Shown here one piece after another: positions 41,778 to 51,380 of a stretch of 64,000 nucleotides of DNA. Both the position numbers and the translations under genes were made by a program. Position 1 is the stretch's first letter. Each line of letters starts with the position of its first letter. The notes beneath the pieces were generated by a model. It worked only from the letters and a program-made list of their open reading frames with translations. It made no database searches and was not told the DNA's origin. Source of the stretch: Aquipseudomonas alcaligenes (GTDB lineage Bacteria > Pseudomonadota > Gammaproteobacteria > Pseudomonadales > Pseudomonadaceae); the NCBI RefSeq assembly GCF_003205495.1, contig NZ_QJRX01000002.1:372001-436000 (forward strand). Direction: 5' to 3'.

Positions 41778-42667
41778 TGATCTTACGCACAATCGCGCTG
41801 CTGGGCCTGGCCTGCGGCCTGGCATTGCCACTGGCGGCGCAGACCCTGGAACGGGTTCGCTCCGCCAATCTCCTGACCCTGGGCTACATCGACCAGTTGC
41901 AGCCCTTCTCGTCCGGCCCGGCCACGCAGCCGTCCGGTTATGTCATCGAGCTGTGCCAGCGCATCGCCGAACGCATCCGCCGCGAGCAGGACCTGCCGCA
42001 GCTGCGCCTGGTCTACCGCCAGCTCGCCCGCGAGGAGGCCCTGGCGGCACTGCAGGACGGCCGCGTGGACCTGCTGTGCAGCCCACTGGTGGCGAGCCTG
42101 GAGCGCCGGCGCAGGGTCAGCTTCTCGCTGCCGATCTATCCCTCCGGGCGCAGCGCCGCGGTGCGCGCCGATGCACCGCCGGCCCTGTTGCGGGCGCTGG
42201 AGGGCAAGGTGGAACGCACCGCGCCGCAATGGCGCGCCACCATCAACCGTGGCCTGGCGCGCGGTACCTTCGCGGTGATCGCCGGCAGTACCACCGAGCA
42301 GTGGGTACGCCAGCAGCTGCGCCTGTTCGGCGTGGTCTCGGATGTGGTTGCGGTGCAGGGTTTCGCCGAGGGCATCGCCCTGCTGGAGGCCGGCAAGGCC
42401 GACGCATTCTTCGGCGACCGCGTGGTGCTGCAGCGCCAGATCGCGGCCAGTGCTGCGGCACAGCCGCCGCGGGTGCTGGAGCGGATCTTCGAGCTGGAGC
42501 CGGTGGCCCTGGCCCTGCCGCGTGGCGACGAGGACCTGCGCCTGCTGGTCGACAGCGAGCTGAGCCTGATCTACCGCAGCGGCGAGATCGAGCCCCTGTA
42601 TCGCCAGTACTTCGGCGAGCCCGGCGAGCAGGTGCGCCTGCTGTTCAAGGCCTACGCGCTGCCCTGA
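41777..42667 (+). CDS. Periplasmic binding protein, family 3 type
   Basis: A 296-residue protein with signal peptide 1-21 (AQT start of the mature part) and an SBP_bac_3-like fold: LTLGYIDQLQPFSS, RVDLLCSPLVASLERRRRVS and ADAFFGDRVVLQRQ. It overlaps the antiporter gene by one base, so it is co-transcribed. A periplasmic binding protein together with a secondary antiporter is unusual and suggests that the protein delivers or senses the antiporter substrate. Confidence 0.82.
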   Translation: MILRTIALLGLACGLALPLAAQTLERVRSANLLTLGYIDQLQPFSSGPATQPSGYVIELCQRIAERIRREQDLPQLRLVYRQLAREEALAALQDGRVDLLCSPLVASLERRRRVSFSLPIYPSGRSAAVRADAPPALLRALEGKVERTAPQWRATINRGLARGTFAVIAGSTTEQWVRQQLRLFGVVSDVVAVQGFAEGIALLEAGKADAFFGDRVVLQRQIAASAAAQPPRVLERIFELEPVALALPRGDEDLRLLVDSELSLIYRSGEIEPLYRQYFGEPGEQVRLLFKAYALP

Positions 42668-42671
42668 AGGC

Positions 42672-42694
42672 GCCATGCCCGGGGAGGGCATGGC
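42672..42694. terminator. Hairpin between convergent genes
   Basis: GCCATGCCC / GGGCATGGC with a 5-base loop, 4 bases after the binding-protein stop and close to the end of the convergent cupin gene. Confidence 0.65.
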
Positions 42695-42702
42695 ACCTGG
42701 CG

Positions 42703-43038
42703 TCACAGGTTGGGTTTACCGCCGGCGGCGGTCGAGGTGACGTTCAGGCCGGCGATGAGAAAGCCGGTCTCCTCGTCGGCCCGCGGGCAGTGCTCGACCC
42801 CCTTGGGGACCACGAACAGCTCGCCGGGCAGCAGCTCGACCGTCCTGTCGCGCAGCTGGATGGTCAGGCGGCCGTAGCAGACGATGAACAGCTCGTCCTG
42901 GTCGTCGTGCTTGTGCCAGCGGGTCTCGCCGACCCCCTTGGCCAGCTTGAGCAGTTGCCCGTTGGCCTCGCCGACGATGCGCTGCGACCAGTGCTCGTCG
43001 ATGCGTGCCAGTTCGTCCAGCAGGTTGACCTTGTGCAT
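42703..43038 (-). CDS. Cupin-domain protein
   Basis: A 111-residue single-domain cupin. Metal ligands of motif 1 are visible: WHKHDDQDELFIVCYG, with the His and Glu of HxH...E; motif 2 is PGELFVVPKGVEHCP. It could be an isomerase, dioxygenase or ligand-binding protein. It is 13 bases downstream of the DUF1329 gene and on the same strand, so probably in that operon. Confidence 0.82.
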   Translation of the reverse strand: MHKVNLLDELARIDEHWSQRIVGEANGQLLKLAKGVGETRWHKHDDQDELFIVCYGRLTIQLRDRTVELLPGELFVVPKGVEHCPRADEETGFLIAGLNVTSTAAGGKPNL

Positions 43039-43051
43039 GGCGGGTATCCCC

Positions 43052-44380
43052 TCACTTGATGCCGGCGCTTCTCAGGGCCGCCGGCAGGAACTCGGCCTTG
43101 GCCGCCTTGAAGCCGAAGGACACGGGGTTGCCGGAGTTGTACAGCAGGCCCATCACCAGGTAGCGGGAGCTGTTGAAATCATAGATGGCCTCGGCGGCGT
43201 ACCAGGGCGTGTCGGCATAGTAGTACTGCACGTGGAAGCCCTCGGCGAAGCGCCACAGCGAGCCGCGGCTGTCGTAGTGCTCGGCCAGGGCGATCTGCCA
43301 GGTGTCCTCGTCGATGTAGAAGACCCGCTTGGCATAGACATGGCGCTGGCCCTCGCGCAGGGTGCCGACCACCTTCCACACCCTGTGTTTCTCGTAGCGC
43401 AGCAGCTCCGGGTTGAGATGGCCCTTCTGGATCAGGCGCTCGGAGTCGAGATTCTGGTCGGTCAGGCGATGGTTGTTGTAGGGGATGTAGAGTTCCTGCT
43501 TGCCCTCCAGCTTCCACTCGTAGCGGTCGGGCGAGCCCGAGTACATGTCGACGTTGTCCGAGGTGCGCAGCCCGTCCGCCGCCGTGCCGGGGCCGTCGTA
43601 GGCGACCTGGGGGGCGCGGCGCACGCGGCGCTGGCCGGCGTTGTAGAGCCAGGCCAGGCGCGGCTGCTGGTACTGGTCGACGGTCTCGTGGACCAGCAGC
43701 ATGTTGCCGGCCAGGCGCGCCGGGGCCACGACTTCCTGCTTGGCGTAGATCATCACGTTGGCGTCGGTTGCCGGGTCGAAACCGTTGAGGTTTTCCGGCC
43801 ATACTGCGCGCTCTTCGATCTGCACTTCGTTGAACGAGCCGCTGGCCTGGGTGATGACTTGGGTCTGCGAGCGGAACAGGCTGCCACCGCGGTAGCGCAT
43901 GAAGTGGTTCCACAGCGCCTCGAGACCGTTCTTCGGTGCCGGGAAGGGGTAGTAGCCCTGGTAGTTGGTCACGCCGTTGCCATCGGGCGTCAGGCGCGCG
44001 CTTTCGCGGTTGCGGCCGGCGGCCTGGTATACGGCCTCGGGTACGGCGGCGGTACGGCGCGTCGGATAGACGTTGAGGCCGTAGCCGTCCTGGTTGCGGC
44101 GTAGCTGCTCGATCTGCCCGGGGCTGAGGTACTGCTGATACTGCGTGTAGTTGCTGTGATCGATGGTGAATTCGATGGGATCATCGGCAAAGGGGTCGAC
44201 GAAGCCGCTGGTGATGTCGGCCGCCGCCAGGGGCTTGCGGTAGCCGCCCTGCCAGGCGGGGATGGAACCGTCGGCGTTGCCGGCCAGTTCGGCGCCCAGC
44301 GGTGTGGTGGGCGTCGCCTGGGCGGTGGCTTGCAGGGCGAGGCCGAGGACGAGGAACAGAGGCAGTCTGGTCATGGTCAT
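43052..44380 (-). CDS. DUF1329 outer-membrane/periplasmic protein
   Basis: A 442-residue exported protein with signal peptide 1-22 (ATAQA-TP). DUF1329 covers nearly the whole mature part (AELAGNADGSIPAWQGGYRK; RGGSLFRSQTQVITQASGSF; WYAAEAIYDFNSSRYL). The fold is related to LolA/LolB-like lipoprotein-sorting beta barrels. These proteins often lie near RND transporters or in steroid and aromatic degradation clusters; the exact role is unknown. Starts at ATG 44380 through an ATGA overlap with the small gene upstream. Confidence 0.9.
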   Translation of the reverse strand: MTMTRLPLFLVLGLALQATAQATPTTPLGAELAGNADGSIPAWQGGYRKPLAAADITSGFVDPFADDPIEFTIDHSNYTQYQQYLSPGQIEQLRRNQDGYGLNVYPTRRTAAVPEAVYQAAGRNRESARLTPDGNGVTNYQGYYPFPAPKNGLEALWNHFMRYRGGSLFRSQTQVITQASGSFNEVQIEERAVWPENLNGFDPATDANVMIYAKQEVVAPARLAGNMLLVHETVDQYQQPRLAWLYNAGQRRVRRAPQVAYDGPGTAADGLRTSDNVDMYSGSPDRYEWKLEGKQELYIPYNNHRLTDQNLDSERLIQKGHLNPELLRYEKHRVWKVVGTLREGQRHVYAKRVFYIDEDTWQIALAEHYDSRGSLWRFAEGFHVQYYYADTPWYAAEAIYDFNSSRYLVMGLLYNSGNPVSFGFKAAKAEFLPAALRSAGIK

Positions 44381-44670
44381 TGCGCCTCGGCGGCCAGTTG
44401 CAGGCGGGCATGGGTGGTTTCCAGCTGGCGTTGCGCGTCTTCGGCGCCCAGCACCTTGGCCTGGAGGAACCAGCTGTGGGCGTACTCGAGGGCAGGCAGG
44501 CCGTCGGGGCCGCTGGTGGCCGCGGCGAGATGGCACTTGCCGATCTCCAGCGCCAGGGGCGCGGTGACGCTGTCCCGCTCCAGTTCGTTGGTGATGCACG
44601 GGCTTTCCGGCTGGGCCAGGACCGCGCCGCTGGCGAGGAGCAGGCCGGCTGTGAGGAGCTGCTTGAGCAT
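44377..44670 (-). CDS. Small exported protein, partner of DUF1329 gene
   Basis: A 97-residue protein with signal peptide 1-19 (GAVLAQ). The mature part is helical and has two cysteines (SPCITNELERD; IGKCHLAAAT) that may form a disulfide. No known domain. It is translationally coupled to the DUF1329 gene by a 4-base overlap and divergent from the HxlR regulator. ATG 44670 with GAGGT upstream. Confidence 0.78.
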   Translation of the reverse strand: MLKQLLTAGLLLASGAVLAQPESPCITNELERDSVTAPLALEIGKCHLAAATSGPDGLPALEYAHSWFLQAKVLGAEDAQRQLETTHARLQLAAEAQ

Positions 44671-44703
44671 GATGGGAGACCTCGGATCAGGGGGTTGAGG
44701 CTT

Positions 44704-44754
44704 GGTTCTATAATAGAACCGTGCGGAGTTGAAATTAGGTTCTATAATGAAACC
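44704..44754. promoter_or_regulatory. Two tandem palindromic operators
   Basis: GGTTCTATAATAGAACC at 44704-44720 is a perfect palindrome; GGTTCTATAATGAAACC at 44738-44754 is a near copy. Their centres are 34 bases apart, about three helical turns. They lie between the divergent small exported protein and the HxlR gene and are probably bound by that regulator. The TATAAT inside each also matches a -10 element. Confidence 0.85.
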
Positions 44755-44807
44755 TGTCAAGCGCTTTCGCGCCGGGTTTCTTTCGTGGCGATCTGGAGGT
44801 CTACAGA

Positions 44808-45314
44808 GTGGAAAGGCTCACGTTCGAGGATCGGAATTGCTCCATCGCGCGCTCGCTGGATGTGCTGGGGGACTGGTGGAACGTGCTGATCGTGCTGGAG
44901 TGCATGTGGGGCTCCAGCAAGTTCGACGAATTTCAGCGCAACCAGGGGATTTCCAAGGGCATCCTGTCCAAGCGCCTGAAGCTGCTGCAGGAGCACGGCA
45001 TCCTCAGCAAGCGCGCGGTACAGGGCGGCACCGAGTACAAGCTGACCGAGAAGGGGCGCTCACTGCATGTAATAGTGGTAGCCATCCTGCAGTGGGGCGA
45101 CCGCTGGAATCCCCTGCCGGAGGGGGCACCCGTGGTGCCGGTCAACCGCAACAGCGGCGCTCCGGTGGCGCCCTTGGAGCTGCTCGATGCCGAGGGGCAG
45201 CCGGTGGGCATGCGCAACCTGGGATTGCTGCCTGGTCCCGGCGCCAACGCCAATACCCGCCGGCGCCTGGAAGAGCTGGCGCTGCGGCGGCAAGCCAGCG
45301 AGCAGGTGGGCTGA
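44808..45314 (+). CDS. HxlR-family transcriptional regulator
   Basis: A 168-residue regulator. The HxlR domain (about 10-105) is clear: CSIARSLDVLGDWWNVLIVL with the characteristic single Cys11, then ISKGILSKRLKLLQEHGILS. The C-terminal 60 residues are extra. The start is GTG 44808 with GGAGGT 7 bases upstream. Divergent from the small exported protein and DUF1329 genes, separated by twin palindromes. Confidence 0.9.
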   Translation: MERLTFEDRNCSIARSLDVLGDWWNVLIVLECMWGSSKFDEFQRNQGISKGILSKRLKLLQEHGILSKRAVQGGTEYKLTEKGRSLHVIVVAILQWGDRWNPLPEGAPVVPVNRNSGAPVAPLELLDAEGQPVGMRNLGLLPGPGANANTRRRLEELALRRQASEQVG

Positions 45315-45315
45315 G

Positions 45316-45945
45316 TCAGGCCTCGCCCTTGATCTCCTTGAGGTGCTTGTACACCGTGGCGCGGCCCATGTTGAGCACGTTGGCGATGTAGTTGGCGGCA
45401 CTCTTGCCCTTGAATGCACCTTCGGCATGCAGGGCCTCGACCAGCTCGCGCTTGTGCTCGCGGGTGAGCAGGTTGAGGCCGAGCTGGCGCTGCTGCAGCC
45501 AGGCGTGCAGGAAACTGTTGATGCGCTCCTGCCAGTCGTCGCGGAACAGCGCATCGGGCTGCGGTATCACCCGGCTGGCGGAGAGGAACAGGTCCAGCGC
45601 CTGCTTGGCGCTCTCCAGCATGGAGATGTTGAAGTTCAGGCACAGGACGGCCACCGGCGTGCCCCGGGCATCGCGCAGCACGGTGCTGACCGAGCGGATC
45701 TTCCGGCCGTCCCAGTTGAGCTTCTCGTAGGGGCCGATGTTGCGCTCGTCCGGGGTGTGCTCCAGCAGGTCCTCCAGCGCCGCATCGTCGCCCACCGCGC
45801 GTTTGGACAGGTTGTTGGCGATGTGGTCGATCTTCTGCGTGCGCAGGTCGTGCAACACCACCTCGACATGGGGGAAGAACAGGGTGGCGATGGCGTCGGC
45901 GATGGCGCGGAAATTATCGAGGTCGGCGGCGGGGCGGGGCGTCAT
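45316..45945 (-). CDS. dauR: DauR-type regulator of D-arginine catabolism (YheO-like PAS + HTH)
   Basis: A 209-residue regulator with an N-terminal YheO-like PAS domain (about 10-125: FFPHVEVVLHDLRTQKIDHI) and a C-terminal helix-turn-helix (about 160-205: GKSAANYIANVLNMGRATVY). In P. aeruginosa DauR represses dauBAR until D-Arg or D-Lys is present. The two upstream genes are dauA and dauB, in the same order as there. AGGAG precedes ATG 45945. A GC hairpin at 45991-46012 lies between dauA and dauR and may lower dauR expression. Confidence 0.85.
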   Translation of the reverse strand: MTPRPAADLDNFRAIADAIATLFFPHVEVVLHDLRTQKIDHIANNLSKRAVGDDAALEDLLEHTPDERNIGPYEKLNWDGRKIRSVSTVLRDARGTPVAVLCLNFNISMLESAKQALDLFLSASRVIPQPDALFRDDWQERINSFLHAWLQQRQLGLNLLTREHKRELVEALHAEGAFKGKSAANYIANVLNMGRATVYKHLKEIKGEA

Positions 45946-46019
45946 GCAGTGGGCTCCTGGGGCGGCACGGCGAGTGTGCCGCAAAGCGTCGGGGGCGTCA
46001 TCAGGCGCCCCCGCTGCGC

Positions 46020-48094
<2,075 letters not shown>

Positions 48095-48109
48095 GGTTGG
48101 CTCCGGGAA

Positions 48110-48146
48110 GTAAACTAATTTGTCCATAATGGATTTTAAAGTTTAT
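48110..48146. promoter_or_regulatory. Double palindrome at the dauB promoter
   Basis: Centred on 48128: inner TCCA-TAA-TGGA (48123-48133) and outer arms GTAAAC / GTTTAT (48110-48115, 48141-48146; 5 of 6 matched). Arm distances from the centre equal those in the site at 37975-38011. It begins 16 bases upstream of the dauB start, where bound repressor would block transcription. Confidence 0.75.
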
Positions 48147-48198
48147 TCCGGCAACCATGACGCCGCGCTCTGGCGCCTGGATGAATCTTGCTGTCGCT

Positions 48199-49395
48199 TC
48201 AGATGGTTCCCGCCGCCTTCAGCGCGGCGATCTGCTCGGCGCCATAGCCCAGCTCACCGAGTACCTGGGCGTTGTGCTCGCCCAGCGCGGGCCCGGTCCA
48301 CTGCACGTCGCCGGGGGTGGCGGACAGCTTGGGCACTATGCCCGGCATCCTGAACGGCTTGCCGTCGGGCAGCCTGGCCGAGAGGAACATCTCGCGGGCG
48401 AGGAATTGCGTGTCGGCGAACATGTCCTCGGCGGAATAGATGCGGCTGGCCGGCACTTCCGCGCGCACCAGCACGGCCTCGACTTCGGCGAGCGGCAGGC
48501 TGGCGGCCCAGCGGTCGATCACCCCGTACAGCTCGTCGCGCCGCGCATCGCGGCCGGCGTTGTCGGCCAGGTCCGGCGCATCGGCCAGATCCTCGCGGCC
48601 GATGGCGCGCATGAAGCGCTGGAAGATGGCGTCGCCGTTGGCGCCGATCTGGATGTGCTTGCCGTCGGCGCAGGTATGGATGGAGGAGGGGGTGATGCCG
48701 GGCATGATGTTGCCGGTCCTCTCCCGCACGAATCCGAACACGTCGAACTCCGGCACCATCGACTCCATCATGGCGAATACCGCCTCGTAGAGCGCCACGT
48801 CCACCACCTGGCCGCTGCCGCCGTTGACTTCGCGCTGGCGCAGCGCCATCAAGGCGCCGATCACGCCCCAGAGGGCGGCGATGGAATCGCCGATGCTGAT
48901 GCCGGTGCGCACCGGCGGGCGGTCCTCGAAGCCGGTGATGTAGCGCAGCCCGCCCATCGACTCGCCCACCGCGCCGAAGCCCGGCTGGTCCTTCATGGGG
49001 CCGCTCTGGCCGAAGCCGGACAGGCGCACCATCACCAGCCTGGGGTTCAGCGCGTGCAGCACGTCCCAGCCCAGGCCGAGCTTCTCCAGCACGCCGGGGC
49101 GGAAGTTCTCGATCAGGATGTCCGCCTCGGCCAGGAGCTTCCTGAGGACCTCGCGACCGTCCTCGTGCTTCAGGTTGAGGGTGATGCAGCGCTTGTTGCG
49201 CGCCTGCACGAACCACCACAGCGAGGTGCCCTGGTACAGCTTGCGCCACTTGCGCAGCGGGTCGCCGCCGTCGGGCGACTCCACCTTGATCACCTCGGCG
49301 CCGAACTCGGCGCAGATGCGCGAGGCGAAGGGCCCGGCGATCAGGGTGCCGAGTTCGACCACTTTCAGGCCGGCGAGGGGTTTGTTGGCGATCAT
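48199..49395 (-). CDS. Class III CoA-transferase (CaiB/BaiF family)
   Basis: A 398-residue enzyme that moves CoA between carboxylic acids. Family signatures: LAGLKVVELGTLIAGPFASR at the N-terminus, AEFGAEVIKVESP, NFRPGVLEKLGLGWDVL and the catalytic Asp in DQPGFGAVGESMGG. ATG 49395 (MIANKPLAG) with AGGGACAA upstream. It lies upstream of dauB on the same strand but is separated by the dauB operator, so it is a separate unit. Substrate acids are unknown. Confidence 0.9.
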   Translation of the reverse strand: MIANKPLAGLKVVELGTLIAGPFASRICAEFGAEVIKVESPDGGDPLRKWRKLYQGTSLWWFVQARNKRCITLNLKHEDGREVLRKLLAEADILIENFRPGVLEKLGLGWDVLHALNPRLVMVRLSGFGQSGPMKDQPGFGAVGESMGGLRYITGFEDRPPVRTGISIGDSIAALWGVIGALMALRQREVNGGSGQVVDVALYEAVFAMMESMVPEFDVFGFVRERTGNIMPGITPSSIHTCADGKHIQIGANGDAIFQRFMRAIGREDLADAPDLADNAGRDARRDELYGVIDRWAASLPLAEVEAVLVRAEVPASRIYSAEDMFADTQFLAREMFLSARLPDGKPFRMPGIVPKLSATPGDVQWTGPALGEHNAQVLGELGYGAEQIAALKAAGTI

Positions 49396-49547
49396 GGGTT
49401 GTCCCTGCGAGTTCACGAATGCCGGCCAGCCTATCCTCGGCCGGCGGGCGATGCCAGCCACAGGCACTTCACCCGCCGGCAGTGGCCTTTTGCTAGAGTG
49501 CGGGCAAAGAGCCGTCCGTTCGTGCTCAGGGAACCGAGCCCTACCCG

Positions 49548-50705
49548 ATGTCGCAACTGCATATCCCGTCTCTGCTGCTGGCCAATGTCAGCGTCGTGTT
49601 TTTCTGCGCCGCACTGATGCTCTACAGTTGGTGGCGCGGTCGCCACGAACGCACTCTGTTGTGGGCCAGCGTGATGCTGTTCCTCGAAGGGGCGGGGCTG
49701 ATACTCAACGCCCTGCGCGGCCTGGGCTTCGACTGGGTGCCGATAGTCGTCGGCAATGTGGTCCTGCTGCTCTGCATCGGCATGACCTGGGCTGCCATGC
49801 GGACCTTCTGCGGGCGCGAGCCGCGCTGGTGGCTGGTCACCCTGGGGGCCTGGGGCTGGCTGTTGCTGTGCCTGTGGCCGGCCTTTTATGGTGATATCCG
49901 CTGGCGGGTCACGGCCTTCACCCTGCTGCTGGTCGCCTACATGCTGGCCGCCATGCATGAGCTCTGGCGCGCGCGCGGACAGCAGGTATCCATCCTTGCC
50001 GCCCAGCTGCTGATGGGCGGGCACGTGCTGTTCCATATCCTGCGTATGCTGTTTGGCACGTGGGGCAACAATGGCAGCGCACCTTACAGTCCGATGTTCG
50101 TCGCGCTGCTGATCGAGAGTGTGCTCTACGCCGTGGGCATGGCCTTTCTGGTGCTGTCCATGGTCAAGGAACGGGCCGAGCAGCAGTATCGAGTGGCGGC
50201 ATACTCCGACCCGCTGACCGGCATCGGTAACCGCCGCGCCTTCCTCAGTGCCGGCGAGCACCTGTTGCGGCTGTGCGCCGAGCAGCGCCAGCCGGTGGCG
50301 CTGCTGCTTTGCGACCTCGATCATTTCAAGGCAATCAACGACCGACTCGGCCATGCCGAGGGGGACCGCGTGCTGCAGGCCTTCAGTGCCGGGGTGGTCG
50401 ATCGCCTGCGCAAGACCGACGTGTTCGGGCGCATCGGTGGCGAGGAGTTCGCCTGCCTGGTAGCGGGGTCGCAGGCCGAGGCGTTGGCGCTGGCCGAGCG
50501 CATTCGCAGGGAGTTTGCCGAGGCCTCCGGCAGTTGCGCGCAGAGTGTCAGCATCGGCGTTGCCAGCAGCACCGTGGGTGGCTATGACCTGCCGCGTCTG
50601 TTGTCCCTCGCCGACCAGGCGCTCTATGCGGCCAAGCGTTCCGGGCGCAACCAGGTGCTGGCGTTCGGGGCGGACGGCGAACCCCTGGCGGCCTATTCGC
50701 GGTAG
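49548..50705 (+). CDS. Membrane diguanylate cyclase (GGEEF)
   Basis: A 385-residue protein with an N-terminal membrane domain of about six or seven helices (1-205) and a C-terminal GGDEF domain (about 215-370). The active motif GGEEF is intact, and an inhibitory I-site RKTD lies exactly five residues before it, so it should make c-di-GMP and be product-inhibited. The signal sensed by the membrane domain is unknown. It is single, followed by yaeQ after 35 bases. Confidence 0.93.
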   Translation: MSQLHIPSLLLANVSVVFFCAALMLYSWWRGRHERTLLWASVMLFLEGAGLILNALRGLGFDWVPIVVGNVVLLLCIGMTWAAMRTFCGREPRWWLVTLGAWGWLLLCLWPAFYGDIRWRVTAFTLLLVAYMLAAMHELWRARGQQVSILAAQLLMGGHVLFHILRMLFGTWGNNGSAPYSPMFVALLIESVLYAVGMAFLVLSMVKERAEQQYRVAAYSDPLTGIGNRRAFLSAGEHLLRLCAEQRQPVALLLCDLDHFKAINDRLGHAEGDRVLQAFSAGVVDRLRKTDVFGRIGGEEFACLVAGSQAEALALAERIRREFAEASGSCAQSVSIGVASSTVGGYDLPRLLSLADQALYAAKRSGRNQVLAFGADGEPLAAYSR

Positions 50706-50740
50706 ACTTGCCGCCTTTCCGCCAGCCAAGAAGCCCGCCC

Positions 50741-51280
50741 ATGGCCCTGCAAGCCACGCCCTACAAAGTCGAACTGAACCTCACCGATATCGACCGCAAC
50801 GTCTACGAAAACCTGCGCTTCACCGTGGCCAGGCACCCCTCGGAGACCGAGGAGCGCCTGTGCGTACGGCTGATCGCCTATGCCCTGTGGTACGGCGAGC
50901 AGCTGGCCTTCGGCCGCGGCCTGTCCGATGTCGACGAACCCGCCTTGTGGGAGAAGAGCCTGGACGACCGTGTGCTGCACTGGATCGAGGTCGGCCAGCC
51001 GGACGCTGAACGCATGACCTGGTGCTCGCGGCGCACCGAGCGCTTCAGCGTGCTGGCCTACGGCAACCTGCGGGTGTGGCAGAGCAAGGTGCTCGACGGC
51101 GTGCGCGGGCTGAAGAACCTCAACGTGGTCGGTGTCGATCAGGCCGCCCTGGAAGAGCTGGCTCGCGACCTGCCGCGCTCGGTGAGCTGGAGCGTGATGA
51201 TCAGCGACGGCCACCTGTACGTCACCGACGAGCGCGGCCAGCACGAGATTCCCCTGGAGTGGCTGGCCGGCGAACGCTGA
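50741..51280 (+). CDS. yaeQ: YaeQ family protein
   Basis: A 179-residue protein of the YaeQ family (PD-(D/E)XK-like fold), length as usual: MALQATPYKVELNLTDIDRN, SDVDEPALWEKSLDDRVLHW and ISDGHLYVTDERGQHEIPLE. The biochemical role is unknown. It precedes recJ, the same order as PA3726-PA3725. ATG 50741 was chosen over a GTG-type start 11 codons upstream. Confidence 0.93.
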   Translation: MALQATPYKVELNLTDIDRNVYENLRFTVARHPSETEERLCVRLIAYALWYGEQLAFGRGLSDVDEPALWEKSLDDRVLHWIEVGQPDAERMTWCSRRTERFSVLAYGNLRVWQSKVLDGVRGLKNLNVVGVDQAALEELARDLPRSVSWSVMISDGHLYVTDERGQHEIPLEWLAGER

Positions 51281-51380
51281 CCGCAATCCTGGCGCGCGGC
51301 TCCGGAGGTCATCCGGGGCCGCTGCGCCGCGATGTTCCCGGATTGCATCCGGGTTACCCATGCCTGCTTCGGAATACCCC

